This document shows, piece by piece, positions 12,957 to 20,530 of a DNA stretch of 20,532 bases; the first letter of the stretch is position 1; every line of letters begins with the position of its first letter. Origin of the DNA: Clostridia bacterium (GTDB lineage Bacteria > Bacillota_A > Clostridia > Christensenellales > Aristaeellaceae); assembly GCA_017530275.1 (NCBI GenBank), contig JAFXMP010000070.1, forward strand, positions 1-20,532. Direction: 5' to 3'. Both the position numbers and the translations under genes were made by a program. Below the pieces are notes generated by a model. It searched no databases. It was not told the DNA's origin and saw nothing but the letters and a program-made list of their open reading frames with translations.

Positions 12957-14385
12957 TTAATTTCCCGTACTTCCAAACCCGCCATGACGAACAGCAGTGG
13001 CATTATCGTTTTCAACAATGCCATAACAAAGGAAAATTGCCTGAGCTACAGCATCGCCTGAATTTACGAGCATTTGACGCTGATCGCCAAGGTCTGATTC
13101 GCGGCGCAGTTTTAGCATAATGTGGCCTTCGTTATCGGCGCAATAATAGTCCAATTTGTTATCCTATGGGTTTTTTATCCCATAGTTCCGGGGTTTTCAC
13201 CCTTTTAGGCAGGTTAATTCCTGCTCGGTTCAGCATATATTTTCACGGAAACCCGTGTCCCGAACTCTTGGAAGGATTATTGCTCTCATGACGCTCACCT
13301 TCTATGCGTTACAATTCCCTATGATGTAGTGGAATCTCGGTATTACCATGGCTTACGCTTTAGGCTTCACCGATTTTTCGGGATTTAAGGACGGCAACTT
13401 TCTTAATGCTTGATGAAGTTTCATATGATCACTTTTAGATAAAATTTGAAGATTGGCAGGATTATTGTTTGTTTTGTCGAAATCTATATGATGAACTTCA
13501 AAACACGGTGAAAGGTAGCGAACACCATCAACAACAACGCTGTTTTCATCGGTGAGAAGATATTGCTCCGCAATCAACCTGTGTAAAAAGACAAATCCAT
13601 CACAGTTTGCAAAGGGGTGATCTGGCTTTCTTACCAAAATATATCCATAATAAGAAGTCCTGTTATCAGACTTCCAAAGAGGATTATTGCTACCTGTGTT
13701 TCCATAATTTGGATTATTACAACCTATGTACAATTTTGATCTTAGAATACCCAAACACTTTCTTGAACAACAATGTGGATGCTTTCCATTCTTTTTATGT
13801 GGCTTAACATAAATCAATTTACCACATATTGCGCATGGTTGCCAGTTAGGATTATGTGCCTTACGATATTCTCCTTCGCATTTCTTTGAGCAAAAATGGT
13901 TTATGTGCGACATTCGCTCTTTATGATAACAAACAAATTCTTTCCCACAGTAATCACAAGTAAGTTTAACATTCATATGACATTCTTTTACCGTCCACAA
14001 CCCCGATTGTATTTGCGAGACGTGTATACCATTTGAATCCAAGGCCGCTTCTCGGAGCCATCATTAAAAACCATCCTTCAGTAATCTTACAGCGAAGGCC
14101 GGTTGGAATGATTATCGCTTCACCCGCATTTAGCACAAAGGACGTGGAGGTGTGAATATCATACCCAGCGCTACCAGCAGTAGCGCGAGTAGGAATAATG
14201 ATTTCATCATAAGATTTTTGAATTTCGCTTTCCTCTGAGTTTGGAAATAGTTTCAGTACATCTTTTTTATATTGATTATAGGAAACCTTCTCAAATTTTC
14301 CTGCGATTTGCGGTATTTGAACAGTTGAAAATGTGTTTTCAATAGGCTTGGAATTATGCTTAAAAATTTTAGAAAATACAGACAT
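12957..14385 (-). CDS. dut: dUTPase, split by a group I intron (exons 14385-13990 and 13151-12957)
   Basis: Spliced, this is a 196-residue trimeric dUTPase that hydrolyses dUTP to dUMP and pyrophosphate. Exon 1 is 132 codons with motif 1 ATAGSAGYDI (69-77 region), motif 2 PTGLRCKI and motif 3 APRSGLGFK (110-118), ending TIGVVDG. Exon 2 continues DYYCADNEGHIMLKL and holds motif 4 GDAVAQAIF and motif 5 RHGGFGSTGN. Joining at GVVDG|DYY restores the catalytic GV-I/V-D-x-DY segment in phase. Residues 1-60 are an N-terminal extension of unknown role. Without splicing, exon 1 runs to a stop near 13966 and yields a protein lacking motifs 4 and 5. It works beside ThyX to supply dTMP. Confidence 0.93.
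13152..13989 (-). ncRNA. group I intron in dut, endonuclease inside the P1 loop
   Basis: The 838-nt insertion splits the dUTPase gene between complete codons. Upstream exon ends in U (GGACGGT, 13996-13990); the intron ends in G (13152). An internal guide GCCGTCC (13395-13389) pairs with the exon end over seven bases, giving P1 with the required U-G wobble. AAAGTT just upstream of the guide can pair weakly with exon 2 GACTA as P10. The rest of the core must lie in 13388-13152. Visible hairpins there are CACGG/CCGTG, GCAGG/CCTGC and CTATGGG/CCCATAG. I did not resolve P3, P7 and P8. The HNH gene occupies the P1 loop, an uncommon place. Confidence 0.83.
13353..13976 (-). CDS. HNH homing endonuclease of the dut intron
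   Basis: The 207-residue product should cut intronless dut alleles to spread the intron. Its N-terminus has two zinc-finger-like units, CDYCGKEF...FCSKKC (8-35 region) and CAICGKLI...CCSRKC, then a linker, and a C-terminal HNH nuclease core: FEVHHIDFDKTNNNPANLQIL followed by DHMKLH. ATG 13976 lies 13 bases inside the intron with a weak ribosome site; in-frame upstream codons would be exon 1 in another frame. Its last 14 codons overlap the intron's guide sequence, so protein and ribozyme constrain the same bases. Confidence 0.88.
   Translation of the reverse strand: MNVKLTCDYCGKEFVCYHKERMSHINHFCSKKCEGEYRKAHNPNWQPCAICGKLIYVKPHKKNGKHPHCCSRKCLGILRSKLYIGCNNPNYGNTGSNNPLWKSDNRTSYYGYILVRKPDHPFANCDGFVFLHRLIAEQYLLTDENSVVVDGVRYLSPCFEVHHIDFDKTNNNPANLQILSKSDHMKLHQALRKLPSLNPEKSVKPKA
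14325..14342. repeat. 18-bp palindrome copy 3
   Basis: TTGAAAATGTGTTTTCAA lies in the N-terminal extension of dut and encodes IENTFST. It differs from the other copies by one base (G14335). Confidence 0.75.
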
Positions 14386-14840
14386 TAATAGGGCCTCCTT
14401 CTAAAACGATATGTCATATCAACAGGGAAGTGTTTGATTTGAGAGAAACGCTGGTTCGTTGTTTCCTGATTCAGCCCGCCCTTTTCTTCTATGTATTCAC
14501 CATATTTGATGTAATCAAGGCTATACTGATAAGCAATGGCTACATCATTTCGACCTGAATACAGACAGGTTTTATATCCAGCAAGTTTCGCCATAAGAAT
14601 ACATTTGCCAAGCGCGTAAGGATCGTTCCCCTCTCCCATAAAGCAAACGCATGTAGCATTTTCTTTATTATCTTCAAGAATTTTGGGAAGATCGGCCTCC
14701 AAATTTTCTCCTATATCTTCCCGCAGATGCGGAGAATGACAGCCTTTACAATTCCCCTGGCAGTTTGTGATATTAATGCAGATGCTAACCTCGTCCGGGA
14801 CTTCGGTAAACGTGATTGCATAACCGTCGTATTTTATCAT
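14385..14840 (-). CDS. nrdG: anaerobic ribonucleotide reductase activating protein
   Basis: NrdG is a radical SAM enzyme that installs the glycyl radical on NrdD. The 151-residue length and the CxxxCxxC motif CQGNCKGC (Cys27, 31, 34) followed by HSPHL are diagnostic; NCxxxCxGCHSP-type sequences are the NrdG signature. CFMGEGNDP (about 66-74) resembles the GGE motif that binds SAM, here GEG. Its stop codon overlaps the first base of dut at 14385. AGGAGG precedes ATG 14840. Its own promoter, with a palindrome and a leader hairpin, lies upstream. Confidence 0.93.
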   Translation of the reverse strand: MIKYDGYAITFTEVPDEVSICINITNCQGNCKGCHSPHLREDIGENLEADLPKILEDNKENATCVCFMGEGNDPYALGKCILMAKLAGYKTCLYSGRNDVAIAYQYSLDYIKYGEYIEEKGGLNQETTNQRFSQIKHFPVDMTYRFRRRPY

Positions 14841-14863
14841 AAAACCTCCTGAATGAAAAATAT

Positions 14864-14896
14864 AGCACGGAGAGGTTTTCTCTCTCCGTGCTTTTT
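14864..14896. terminator. hairpin terminator in the nrdG leader
   Basis: AGCACGGAGAG (14864-14874) pairs perfectly with CTCTCCGTGCT (14882-14892), loop seven bases. It has T-runs in both directions: TTTTT on the plus strand (14892-14896) and ATATTTTTC on the minus. It lies between the nrdG promoter and its start, so it can attenuate nrdG as well as end nrdD transcripts. Confidence 0.85.
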
Positions 14897-14901
14897 AATT
14901 C

Positions 14902-14933
14902 CCACCATTGGTGGTAATTACAATGTGATCACA
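14902..14933. promoter_or_regulatory. two palindromes in the nrdG leader, one at the predicted transcription start
   Basis: TGTGATCACA (14924-14933) is a 10-bp palindrome just beyond the -10 box, covering the predicted start; a bound protein would block initiation. CCACCATTGGTGG (14902-14914) follows and can form an RNA hairpin before the terminator. The first resembles the half-sites of CRP/FNR-type regulators without their spacer, so no regulator can be named. Confidence 0.5.
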
Positions 14934-14938
14934 ATATT

Positions 14939-14967
14939 ATTATAAGCAATTCCAAAAACTTTTTCAA
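14939..14967 (-). promoter_or_regulatory. promoter for nrdG-dut, overlapping the end of nrdD
   Basis: On the minus strand TTGAAA (14967-14962) and TATAAT (14944-14939) are separated by 17 nt. The -35 box overlaps the nrdD stop codon. Transcription should start near 14932, inside a palindrome. Confidence 0.72.
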
Positions 14968-17730
14968 TTCATTTTCTGTATTTCAGAATCTATTTCTTTT
15001 CCATTTGCGTAATACCTGCGTTTTGCTTCTTTCTGACGTTCTAATGACCATTTACTAATGCGGGTGAGATAACCAATTACACGCGAAGCATAATCCAGAT
15101 TTTGACTTCCGCATTTTGGACATTGATCCAGCTTGTGTTTGCTGATATAACCACAGGAATTACAGATTGTATTTGGAATATTGAAAGTAAAATAGGGCGT
15201 TTTCTGCTTAATGGCATAGTTGAGCAGGAATTTATACTGCTCTTTGCTCAAATGTTCATCTAAGTTACAATGCAGCGCTGAACCGCCATCGCAGAACTTT
15301 GTATTCTTCGCTCCATGCAGACGGAACTTTTCAAGAACATCCGTTTTCGGATCATCGGGCAGATAGAAGTAAGAGTTATAACAATCGCGGGGCACAAAGT
15401 AGCCGTCCTTTTTATCCCACTTGGCATTTTTGACCCCAAGATTCTCTGCCATTCTGTTACTTATTGACCAGCAAATTATAAAGCGTTTACAAAAGCTATT
15501 CTTGCGGAGATAGCTTCTTCTCTTGATAAGAATGTACCAATATAAATGTTTTTGTAATTGCGCATACAAGATGCGATCCATTTACCATTCTTTAACTGAC
15601 TAACACCGGCTTTACCGTTATTTGCAGCATTTTGCCCGTGCGTAACTACACGCAAATTATTTTTTCTATTATCTAATGGATTTCTATTGATATGATCAAC
15701 GGGCAAAACACCATCATATTCAAGAATAAGGCGATGCAAATGAATTTTCTTATTGTTTGGCAAGGAGGCAATTACATACATAACAGAATGAGATTTACGA
15801 ACATGCCATTTATATTGTTTGCATTTATCAATATCTTCAATGTCAATGATTGCTCGACATAACTCTTTACAATACCGATCACGCAAAATAATCTCAGCAT
15901 GATCCGGCATCACCACATATTCATTTTGATCATATATAGATTGCCTATCCATACTTTGTCCACGGTAATGCCTGGTTAAGTGCTTTGGACAATAATAGAA
16001 ACCATTGATCTTTTTTATTTTGCATACTGAATCGTCTTTCTCACAAAATGAACACTTCATGTTTTCCCTCCTTTCTCCGCAAATTATTGCTGGCGGGATC
16101 GGTTCTTCCAAAAGTGTCTTTACACTTGACCGATCCTCTGCATGTCGCCATGCAGTTCAGACTATCGCATCGGTCATTTCTGACCGCCCTTTCATTTAGT
16201 CGTTCAGGCTACCATTACGCTTGCCCCTTGTTGTCTGCATAAGCAGGTGTTCAAGTCAATTAGAAAGGGTTTAACGTGCCCACAGAAATGGGTAGGCACG
16301 CACTCCATATTAAACATCAATTCTTTGGTGCGATCTTCTTTATCAACCTCATAAATGGGCTTCAAAATACTTTCCAGGAAAGCTGTATACCGTTCATTAT
16401 CCGATATTTGAATGCCAAGAAACTCCGCAGCTTCATTCAGGCCATTGATACCAACTGTTAGATACTGCTTTTCCAAGCTGATATAGCCTGCTTCATATAC
16501 GGGCAGCATGTGGGAAGCCAACATATCCTTTAATACCTCATTGAAACCAATCAGATATTTATGGATTTTCTTTGTCTGCTCCCTGACCGCATCAGAAATA
16601 AAGCGCAACTGGTTATCATCAACAAATGTAATATGATCTTTTACCATTTGATTGACAACATTCTGCACCAGCCGATTGACATTCATGGTAATTACACATT
16701 TGGAACCCGTGGCAATACCACCGGCACCCAAGGTGTAGCTGAATGTGTTATCCTGCAATCCATTCCGCAGACGGCAGCAAGAGGCCAAAGAGTCAACAGA
16801 ATCAGAGGAATAGGTAAAGAAAGAATGACCCTCTGAATACATCTGCGCAACCCAGTCAGCAGAATCTTCATCGACAAAATGTTCACCATCATTAAGCAGA
16901 CTAAAAGATTCAACCGGGAAAGTAATAATAGCGCGGGTACGTTCCTTATTGAACCATTTCATAAACTCTTTCTGTAGCCAGCATACAGCAGGCCACAGAT
17001 CGGTCATGAGCGTGCCATCCGGGAAAACAAACCCCTCAAAAAGACTTTTGAAATATGGCTCATCAAAATAAGCGATATTCCAAAATACGCTTTGAGAACC
17101 ACGGGCGGCGGCGGGCTGGTTGAGCGTATACACGACCTGCTGAAATTTAGCCTTTACCACATCCATGATGGTACGTGGATTGTTGCCAAGCTGAATTACC
17201 TGATCTGGATTCATATAATAATCTTTACCATACTCTTTCGCAAGAAAATACGATAAATAGGCAAGAAATTCAGGCGTGGAAACTGCGCCTGCGAACTGAG
17301 CGGCAACCAAGAAAACAAGATTGCAGAAGCCGCCGCAGAAGGAATCCAAATTCTTAGGAGCAACACTGGAACCACCAAGATTGCTCAACCCATAAAGCAA
17401 AAACGGATAAAGCGTAATGCTGACGCAATAAGGGGTGCCAACAGGCGTACCGCTTTCATCCTGGCGATAAACCTCATGGGATTCAAGCTGACGGATATAT
17501 TCATCCGCATATGCTTCGCCATACATTTCAGTCAGCTTATCGTGCATAACAAGGCGATTCGCAAAGATATTCGCCTTTTTGTGGATTTCGGGCGACATGG
17601 TAGCAATATTTTTATTGGAAACATTGCTGTTTGCATCCACGTCGCTGCCGGAAGCGGCATTGGCCGCTTGGGTATAGCGTTTCATAAAATTAACATCCGG
17701 GCGATAACGTTCATATTTGTCGGCAATCAT
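14964..17730 (-). CDS. nrdD: anaerobic (class III) ribonucleotide reductase, split by a group I intron (exons 17730-16294 and 15449-14964)
   Basis: Spliced, this is a 640-residue NrdD that reduces ribonucleoside triphosphates using a glycyl radical, without oxygen. Exon 1 is 479 codons ending in MFNMECVP; exon 2 opens AENLGVKNAKW, and the join VPAEN is the expected NrdD sequence. Visible sites are the paired cysteines CGGFCN near 131-135 and CCRLRNG near 325, one of which should be the thiyl radical. Zinc-site cysteines lie at 575, 578, 589 and 592 (CNSCG, CPKCG). The glycyl radical is Gly605 in RVIGYLTR. No N-terminal ATP-cone is present, so allosteric control by ATP/dATP at that site is likely lost. 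Upstream, a redoxin overlaps it by 4 nt. Confidence 0.95.
15450..16293 (-). ncRNA. group I intron in nrdD
   Basis: The 844-nt insertion begins after exon CCT (U at 16294) and ends in G (15450). P1 is the exon CGTGCCT (16300-16294) with guide GGGCACG (16281-16275): six Watson-Crick pairs plus the splice-site U-G. P10 is TCTGT (16286-16282) with exon 2 GCAGA. P7 is GACTA (16201-16197) with TAGTC (16164-16160), in the typical GACTAAATG and GATAGTCTGAAC contexts. P8 holds GGTCA/TGACC. P9 is CTGCATG/CATGCAG (16155-16149/16144-16138). An 8-bp P9 extension is GGATCGGT/ACCGATCC (16136-16129/16103-16096). The core is complete before the endonuclease gene, which leaves only 26 nt to the 3' splice site. 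Confidence 0.92.
15476..16060 (-). CDS. HNH homing endonuclease with AP2-like domain, in the nrdD intron
   Basis: This 194-residue product should cleave intronless nrdD. It starts with a small Cys module (MKCSFCEKDDSVC, then YYCPKH) that may bind zinc. The HNH_3-type core follows: HLHRLILEYDGVLPVDHINRNPLDNRKNNLRVVT. A C-terminal AP2-like DNA-binding region, GVSQLKNGKWIASC...IGTFLSREEAISARIAF, completes it. AGGAGG precedes ATG 16060, so it can be translated from the intron. It is not closely related to the dut-intron enzyme: domain order and zinc-finger content differ. Confidence 0.92.
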   Translation of the reverse strand: MKCSFCEKDDSVCKIKKINGFYYCPKHLTRHYRGQSMDRQSIYDQNEYVVMPDHAEIILRDRYCKELCRAIIDIEDIDKCKQYKWHVRKSHSVMYVIASLPNNKKIHLHRLILEYDGVLPVDHINRNPLDNRKNNLRVVTHGQNAANNGKAGVSQLKNGKWIASCMRNYKNIYIGTFLSREEAISARIAFVNAL

Positions 17731-17936
17731 TTCTTCATTTCTCCTTCAATCCATTTCATTGCTTCCGCCGACGTTAGCATTTGTTCATTTACCTGAAGCA
17801 TTGGGGCACTGCGAAAACCAAGGGCAAGCATTTTTTCTGTATCAGATTCGACTTCATATTGAATACACGCCTGATCCAGCTTTGCTTTCAGCATTTTGCA
17901 AACTGGACAACCCGTGGTGTATAAGATTACACGCAT
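17727..17936 (-). CDS. glutaredoxin-like thiol reductant for ribonucleotide reduction
   Basis: The 69-residue thioredoxin-fold protein has CPVC (Cys10-Cys13) after an RVILYTTG strand, then SAPMLQVNEQMLTSAEAM with the cis-proline. It resembles NrdH/glutaredoxins used as electron donors. Class III reductases use formate or thioredoxin, and NrdD members lacking the formate site use redoxins; its overlap with nrdD suggests it serves that enzyme. The ATG at 17936 has AAGGAGGTG six bases upstream, overlapping the previous gene's stop. Confidence 0.85.
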   Translation of the reverse strand: MRVILYTTGCPVCKMLKAKLDQACIQYEVESDTEKMLALGFRSAPMLQVNEQMLTSAEAMKWIEGEMKK

Positions 17937-17941
17937 AAAAA

Positions 17942-18283
17942 TCACCTCCTTCTCTCATTGTCATAGAGCCTTTCATAAGTTAGATACCAATATGTAGAAG
18001 CAATGGCAAGCATTTTCCAAAGATCAGCTTCGGATGCTTCCTGCAAAGCAGCAAAATTCCATTGCCATCCATCACCAACACCTGTAAATGTATAACCGTA
18101 TTTCCCAAATAAATCAGGAAAGTATTTCTCCGCGCCAATCATCGGAACACAATAGTCAAGAACGATTTGGCGAAGATCATATTCTTTATCAAGCGGCAAG
18201 CAGATGCAATCATCGCCAGGATTCATGCCGGACACTTCGCGCTTAAAGAAATCTGGAAGTGTATGAACAGTGCGATTTGCCAT
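17942..18283 (-). CDS. hypothetical protein (113 aa)
   Basis: ATG 18283 is chosen because AAGGTG lies upstream and it follows the DUF3310 stop directly; ATG 18301 is in frame but inside that gene. The protein is acidic and helical: NPGDDCICLPLDKEYDLRQI, GKYGYTFTGVGDGWQW, then a C-terminal helix (ASEADLWKMLAIASTYWYL). I recognise no family. Its place in a dNTP-synthesis operon is its only functional hint. Confidence 0.68.
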   Translation of the reverse strand: MANRTVHTLPDFFKREVSGMNPGDDCICLPLDKEYDLRQIVLDYCVPMIGAEKYFPDLFGKYGYTFTGVGDGWQWNFAALQEASEADLWKMLAIASTYWYLTYERLYDNERRR

Positions 18284-18284
18284 A

Positions 18285-18665
18285 TCATGCAACACCTTCA
18301 TTCCCTTTGCGAAGCTGATCAATATAGCCAGTTATGAGATCAACAGCCAAATGAAAATTACCGGAAATCATTTGCATCATGGCGCTTGTAAGCAAAGGCG
18401 ACAATTCCTTATCTTTGCAATAGTCTACAAGCAGAATATGATTCTGAATTCTCATGGCGTTTACCCCATACTCTTTTGCCCGTTTGATATACCAGATAGC
18501 TTTTTCTAAGTCTTGAATTGTTTTAGCTGGGTCTTTCTTTCCGGCGCGGGATATATATTTAACTGCGTTTCCCAAATGAAAGCCAAAGCCCCAGCTTTCA
18601 ATAAAATCAATTACTTCAATTTTGCCTGTATTGTAATAATCAGGATGGTTGACAGAATCACTCAT
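18285..18665 (-). CDS. DUF3310 family protein
   Basis: The N-terminal 60 residues carry the family signature: VNHPDYYNTGKIEVIDFIES, then GNAVKYISRAGKK and DLEKAIWYIKRA. DUF3310 proteins are common in phage DNA-metabolism operons and are sometimes annotated as nucleotide kinases, but the activity is unproven. The C-terminal half (66 residues) is an extension not in the usual short form. It overlaps thyX by 8 nt. Confidence 0.9.
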   Translation of the reverse strand: MSDSVNHPDYYNTGKIEVIDFIESWGFGFHLGNAVKYISRAGKKDPAKTIQDLEKAIWYIKRAKEYGVNAMRIQNHILLVDYCKDKELSPLLTSAMMQMISGNFHLAVDLITGYIDQLRKGNEGVA

Positions 18666-19326
18666 TTTTGTATACCTCCTTTAGCTGCTTATGCCGTCCA
18701 CAGCATTGCCTTTCTGGACAATAAGGATAATTCTTATTCTTTTCGCATTTCGGAACAAGCATTTCTTTACATTCCGGGAACACCTTCACTACTTCATTAA
18801 CCATTGCCTGGGTCATAGCGCGGATTTCCCATTGTGCGCGGGAGCAGAGCCTTTCATTGCAAATATGGATCAATTCGCGCAGATTGGTGGTAAACGTAAT
18901 AACGGTTTCACAGGCATTTGGCAGGACGAAACGCGAATCTTCCTGCGGAACTTCCAAAGATTTGAGCAATGTATAAACAGATGAAATGTTTTCCATCAAC
19001 TGGTCATACAGCATTTTAGCCCGTTCATTTTTCTGGATGGAGGGCGGGGTAACATAGCCAAAACCATCCTCGGCGCAATAACGCTGAGATTGCACAGAAA
19101 AAGCATCCCCAACCCGGTGACGGGTTAGTTGCGCCAAAAGAGAACGGCTGACACCAGTAATTTTGAATGAAAAAGAAGTATGTTCCAAAACGGAATGATG
19201 GCCTGAACGATAACAGGCCATCATGATTTTTCCATCGGGAGAAGGTTCCGAATTATAGCAAGTAGAAGCCGCTTCTTCAATGGTTTCCAACGGTTTTTGC
19301 GTGTATGAAATCAATTCTACTTTCAT
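18658..19326 (-). CDS. thyX: flavin-dependent thymidylate synthase
   Basis: ThyX makes dTMP from dUMP using FAD and methylene-tetrahydrofolate. The 222-residue length is normal. The signature RHRxxSxNxxSxR appears as RHRVGDAFSVQSQRY (69-83), where Asn is replaced by Val-Gln: the core has SVQSQR in place of the common SxNxxSxR spacing, within known variation. Other family segments are HHSVLEHTSFSF (43-54) and LPNACETVITFTTNLREL (135-152 region), then RLCSRAQWEIR. Together with dUTPase and NrdD it gives the phage an independent dTTP route. Start overlaps the next gene by 4 nt. Confidence 0.94.
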   Translation of the reverse strand: MKVELISYTQKPLETIEEAASTCYNSEPSPDGKIMMACYRSGHHSVLEHTSFSFKITGVSRSLLAQLTRHRVGDAFSVQSQRYCAEDGFGYVTPPSIQKNERAKMLYDQLMENISSVYTLLKSLEVPQEDSRFVLPNACETVITFTTNLRELIHICNERLCSRAQWEIRAMTQAMVNEVVKVFPECKEMLVPKCEKNKNYPYCPERQCCGRHKQLKEVYKNE

Positions 19327-19724
19327 GCAATTTGTTCCTTTCTGGCTTTATATTCGGCATAACGATCCTGAATCACCTTTAAGAGCAAGGAATCATCGTC
19401 CTTTTCAATATAACGGGTTAATGCTTCACTTTTAGGAGAAATTAAACATTCAAACATGCCGCAGTCACAATCCTGAGTAATATACGGATCATGTATGATA
19501 CTATCAATCTTATTTGCATCATAATCATAATCCACTTCAACCCATTTGAGGTTTTCTGGAAAAAAGTCCGCGTTTACCTGCCATTTTTCAATTTTATATT
19601 GGGAACACCAATCGGGTAGTTTATGCGCTCTTGCAAACTGCTGTGCTTTTACCTCAGAATCAAACACCGCTTCAATATGGCGATCTGAATAATCGCCCTG
19701 TAAAACAATAAAAACTTCGTTCAT
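19323..19724 (-). CDS. small phage protein with acidic middle (133 aa)
   Basis: ATG 19724 has AGAGG five bases upstream; an earlier in-frame start at 19751 would lie in the palindrome. The N-terminus, MNEVFIVLQGDYSDRHIEAV followed by FDSEVKAQQFARAH, resembles small phage domains that pair a VFIVL strand with an F-x-S-x-x-x-A-x-x-F/A helix. A VEVDYDYDANKID segment and a charged C-terminal helix follow. Function is unknown. Confidence 0.75.
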   Translation of the reverse strand: MNEVFIVLQGDYSDRHIEAVFDSEVKAQQFARAHKLPDWCSQYKIEKWQVNADFFPENLKWVEVDYDYDANKIDSIIHDPYITQDCDCGMFECLISPKSEALTRYIEKDDDSLLLKVIQDRYAEYKARKEQIA

Positions 19725-19733
19725 ATGAACCTC

Positions 19734-19751
19734 TTGAAAATGTATTTTCAA
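19734..19751. repeat. 18-bp palindrome copy 4
   Basis: TTGAAAATGTATTTTCAA, identical to copy 1. As at copy 1 it overlaps a gene's stop codon, and both genes end with codons for Tyr-x-Gln-Asn-stop. Confidence 0.8.
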
Positions 19752-20086
19752 TTCTGGTGATACGTTCTGTAATTATCAATCAACAGTTCATAAAGATCAC
19801 GGACTGTGCCCAGGGGAATATCTTTTCCATCTTTAGTAACCATACCGGGCTTCCAATTCTTTCCCATATCCAGTTCCCAGCAATAGTAACCGATCCAATC
19901 ATCTTCTTCATCGCAAAAGATATAAGAAAGCAAACTGGTAACGGCACTCAGGCTGGAGAAGGTTTCCAATAATTCAATGCTATGTTCTGAAGCGTCATAT
20001 ACCCTCTCTTGAATATTGTAATCATGCTTGACAATATCCATGTACTTTTTGAACATTTCAAACGTCATTGGTTTTTTCTGCATCAT
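19748..20086 (-). CDS. hypothetical protein (112 aa)
   Basis: Unrecognised. The N-terminus (MTFEMFKKYMDIVKHDYNIQ) is helical, and a central DEEDDWIGYYCWELDMGKNW segment is rich in aromatic and acidic residues. Similar acidic DWI-x-YYxxELDxG stretches occur in small phage proteins of Firmicutes. It ends in YRTYHQN, overlapping the repeated palindrome. AAGG upstream supports ATG 20086, though 20083 is equally possible. Confidence 0.72.
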   Translation of the reverse strand: MMQKKPMTFEMFKKYMDIVKHDYNIQERVYDASEHSIELLETFSSLSAVTSLLSYIFCDEEDDWIGYYCWELDMGKNWKPGMVTKDGKDIPLGTVRDLYELLIDNYRTYHQN

Positions 20087-20304
20087 TTTTGACCTTCTTT
20101 CTTTACTTTAGCATATTCGATTACATAATTACAGAACTTGCGAATCTCAGGAATCGCAACAGCCATGTTTCTTTTATGACTATTGATTTTGTCAAGAATG
20201 TTTTTTGCAATTGTAACACCACCAGCTACTACACCGCGAGAAAATGCGTTTTCAAGTTCGGTACGGAATTGTTCTTTAAACTGTTCGGTCAACTTATCTT
20301 CCAT
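20083..20304 (-). CDS. small helical protein (73 aa)
   Basis: AAGGAGTACAAA precedes ATG 20304, just inside the methyltransferase end. The product (MEDKLTEQFKEQFRTELENA, then FSRGVVAGGVTIAKNIL) is an amphipathic helical protein with a Gly-rich middle. Small proteins of this shape are common in phage early regions. Function unknown. Confidence 0.7.
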   Translation of the reverse strand: MEDKLTEQFKEQFRTELENAFSRGVVAGGVTIAKNILDKINSHKRNMAVAIPEIRKFCNYVIEYAKVKKEGQK

Positions 20305-20530
20305 TTTGTACTCCTTCCTCAATAGGCAACATTGCTTTAAATATTTCTTCTAATACTGGAACGACAATAGAATTACCAGCTTGTTTATATAACTGTGTTT
20401 TGGAATTTACTGCGGCAGCCTTTTCGTAAGATTCATCATCAAAACCCATTAAGCGAAAACATTCCTTTTCAGTAAGTTTTCTAACACGGCAATTAGTCAT
20501 ATCAAGCACCTTCTTTTCTTGGTGCCCCCC
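20294..20530 (-). CDS. C-terminal end of a DNA cytosine-5 methyltransferase, truncated by the window edge
   Basis: The visible 78 codons contain the conserved end of Dcm-type enzymes: RVRKLTEKECFRLMGFDDESY (motif IX-side segment) and YKQAGNSIVVPVLEEIFKAML (motif X, QxGNSV). The frame is open to the edge, so the catalytic PCQ and ENV motifs lie outside the window. Phage methyltransferases protect DNA from host restriction. The last eight bases of the window are all C on the plus strand, which may be an assembly artefact, so the first two codons are doubtful. Confidence 0.82.
   Translation of the reverse strand, partial: GGHQEKKVLDMTNCRVRKLTEKECFRLMGFDDESYEKAAAVNSKTQLYKQAGNSIVVPVLEEIFKAMLPIEEGVQNGR

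Noticed and set aside
13152..13352. An IS605-type right end or guide RNA
   Set aside because: The terminal CTATGGG/CCCATAG hairpin is reminiscent, but the exact in-phase dut join, the U/G splice-site bases and the 7-bp P1 fit a group I intron better. No TnpA, TnpB or IscB gene is present.
16005..16836. Plus-strand ORFs opposite the nrdD intron and exon 1
   Set aside because: They lie opposite the endonuclease gene, the ribozyme core and conserved NrdD sequence and show no recognisable protein features.
14964..17730. nrdD and dut as pseudogenes
   Set aside because: Both are split, but the flanks join in phase at conserved motifs and the insertions have intron hallmarks, so they are expected to yield full proteins after splicing.
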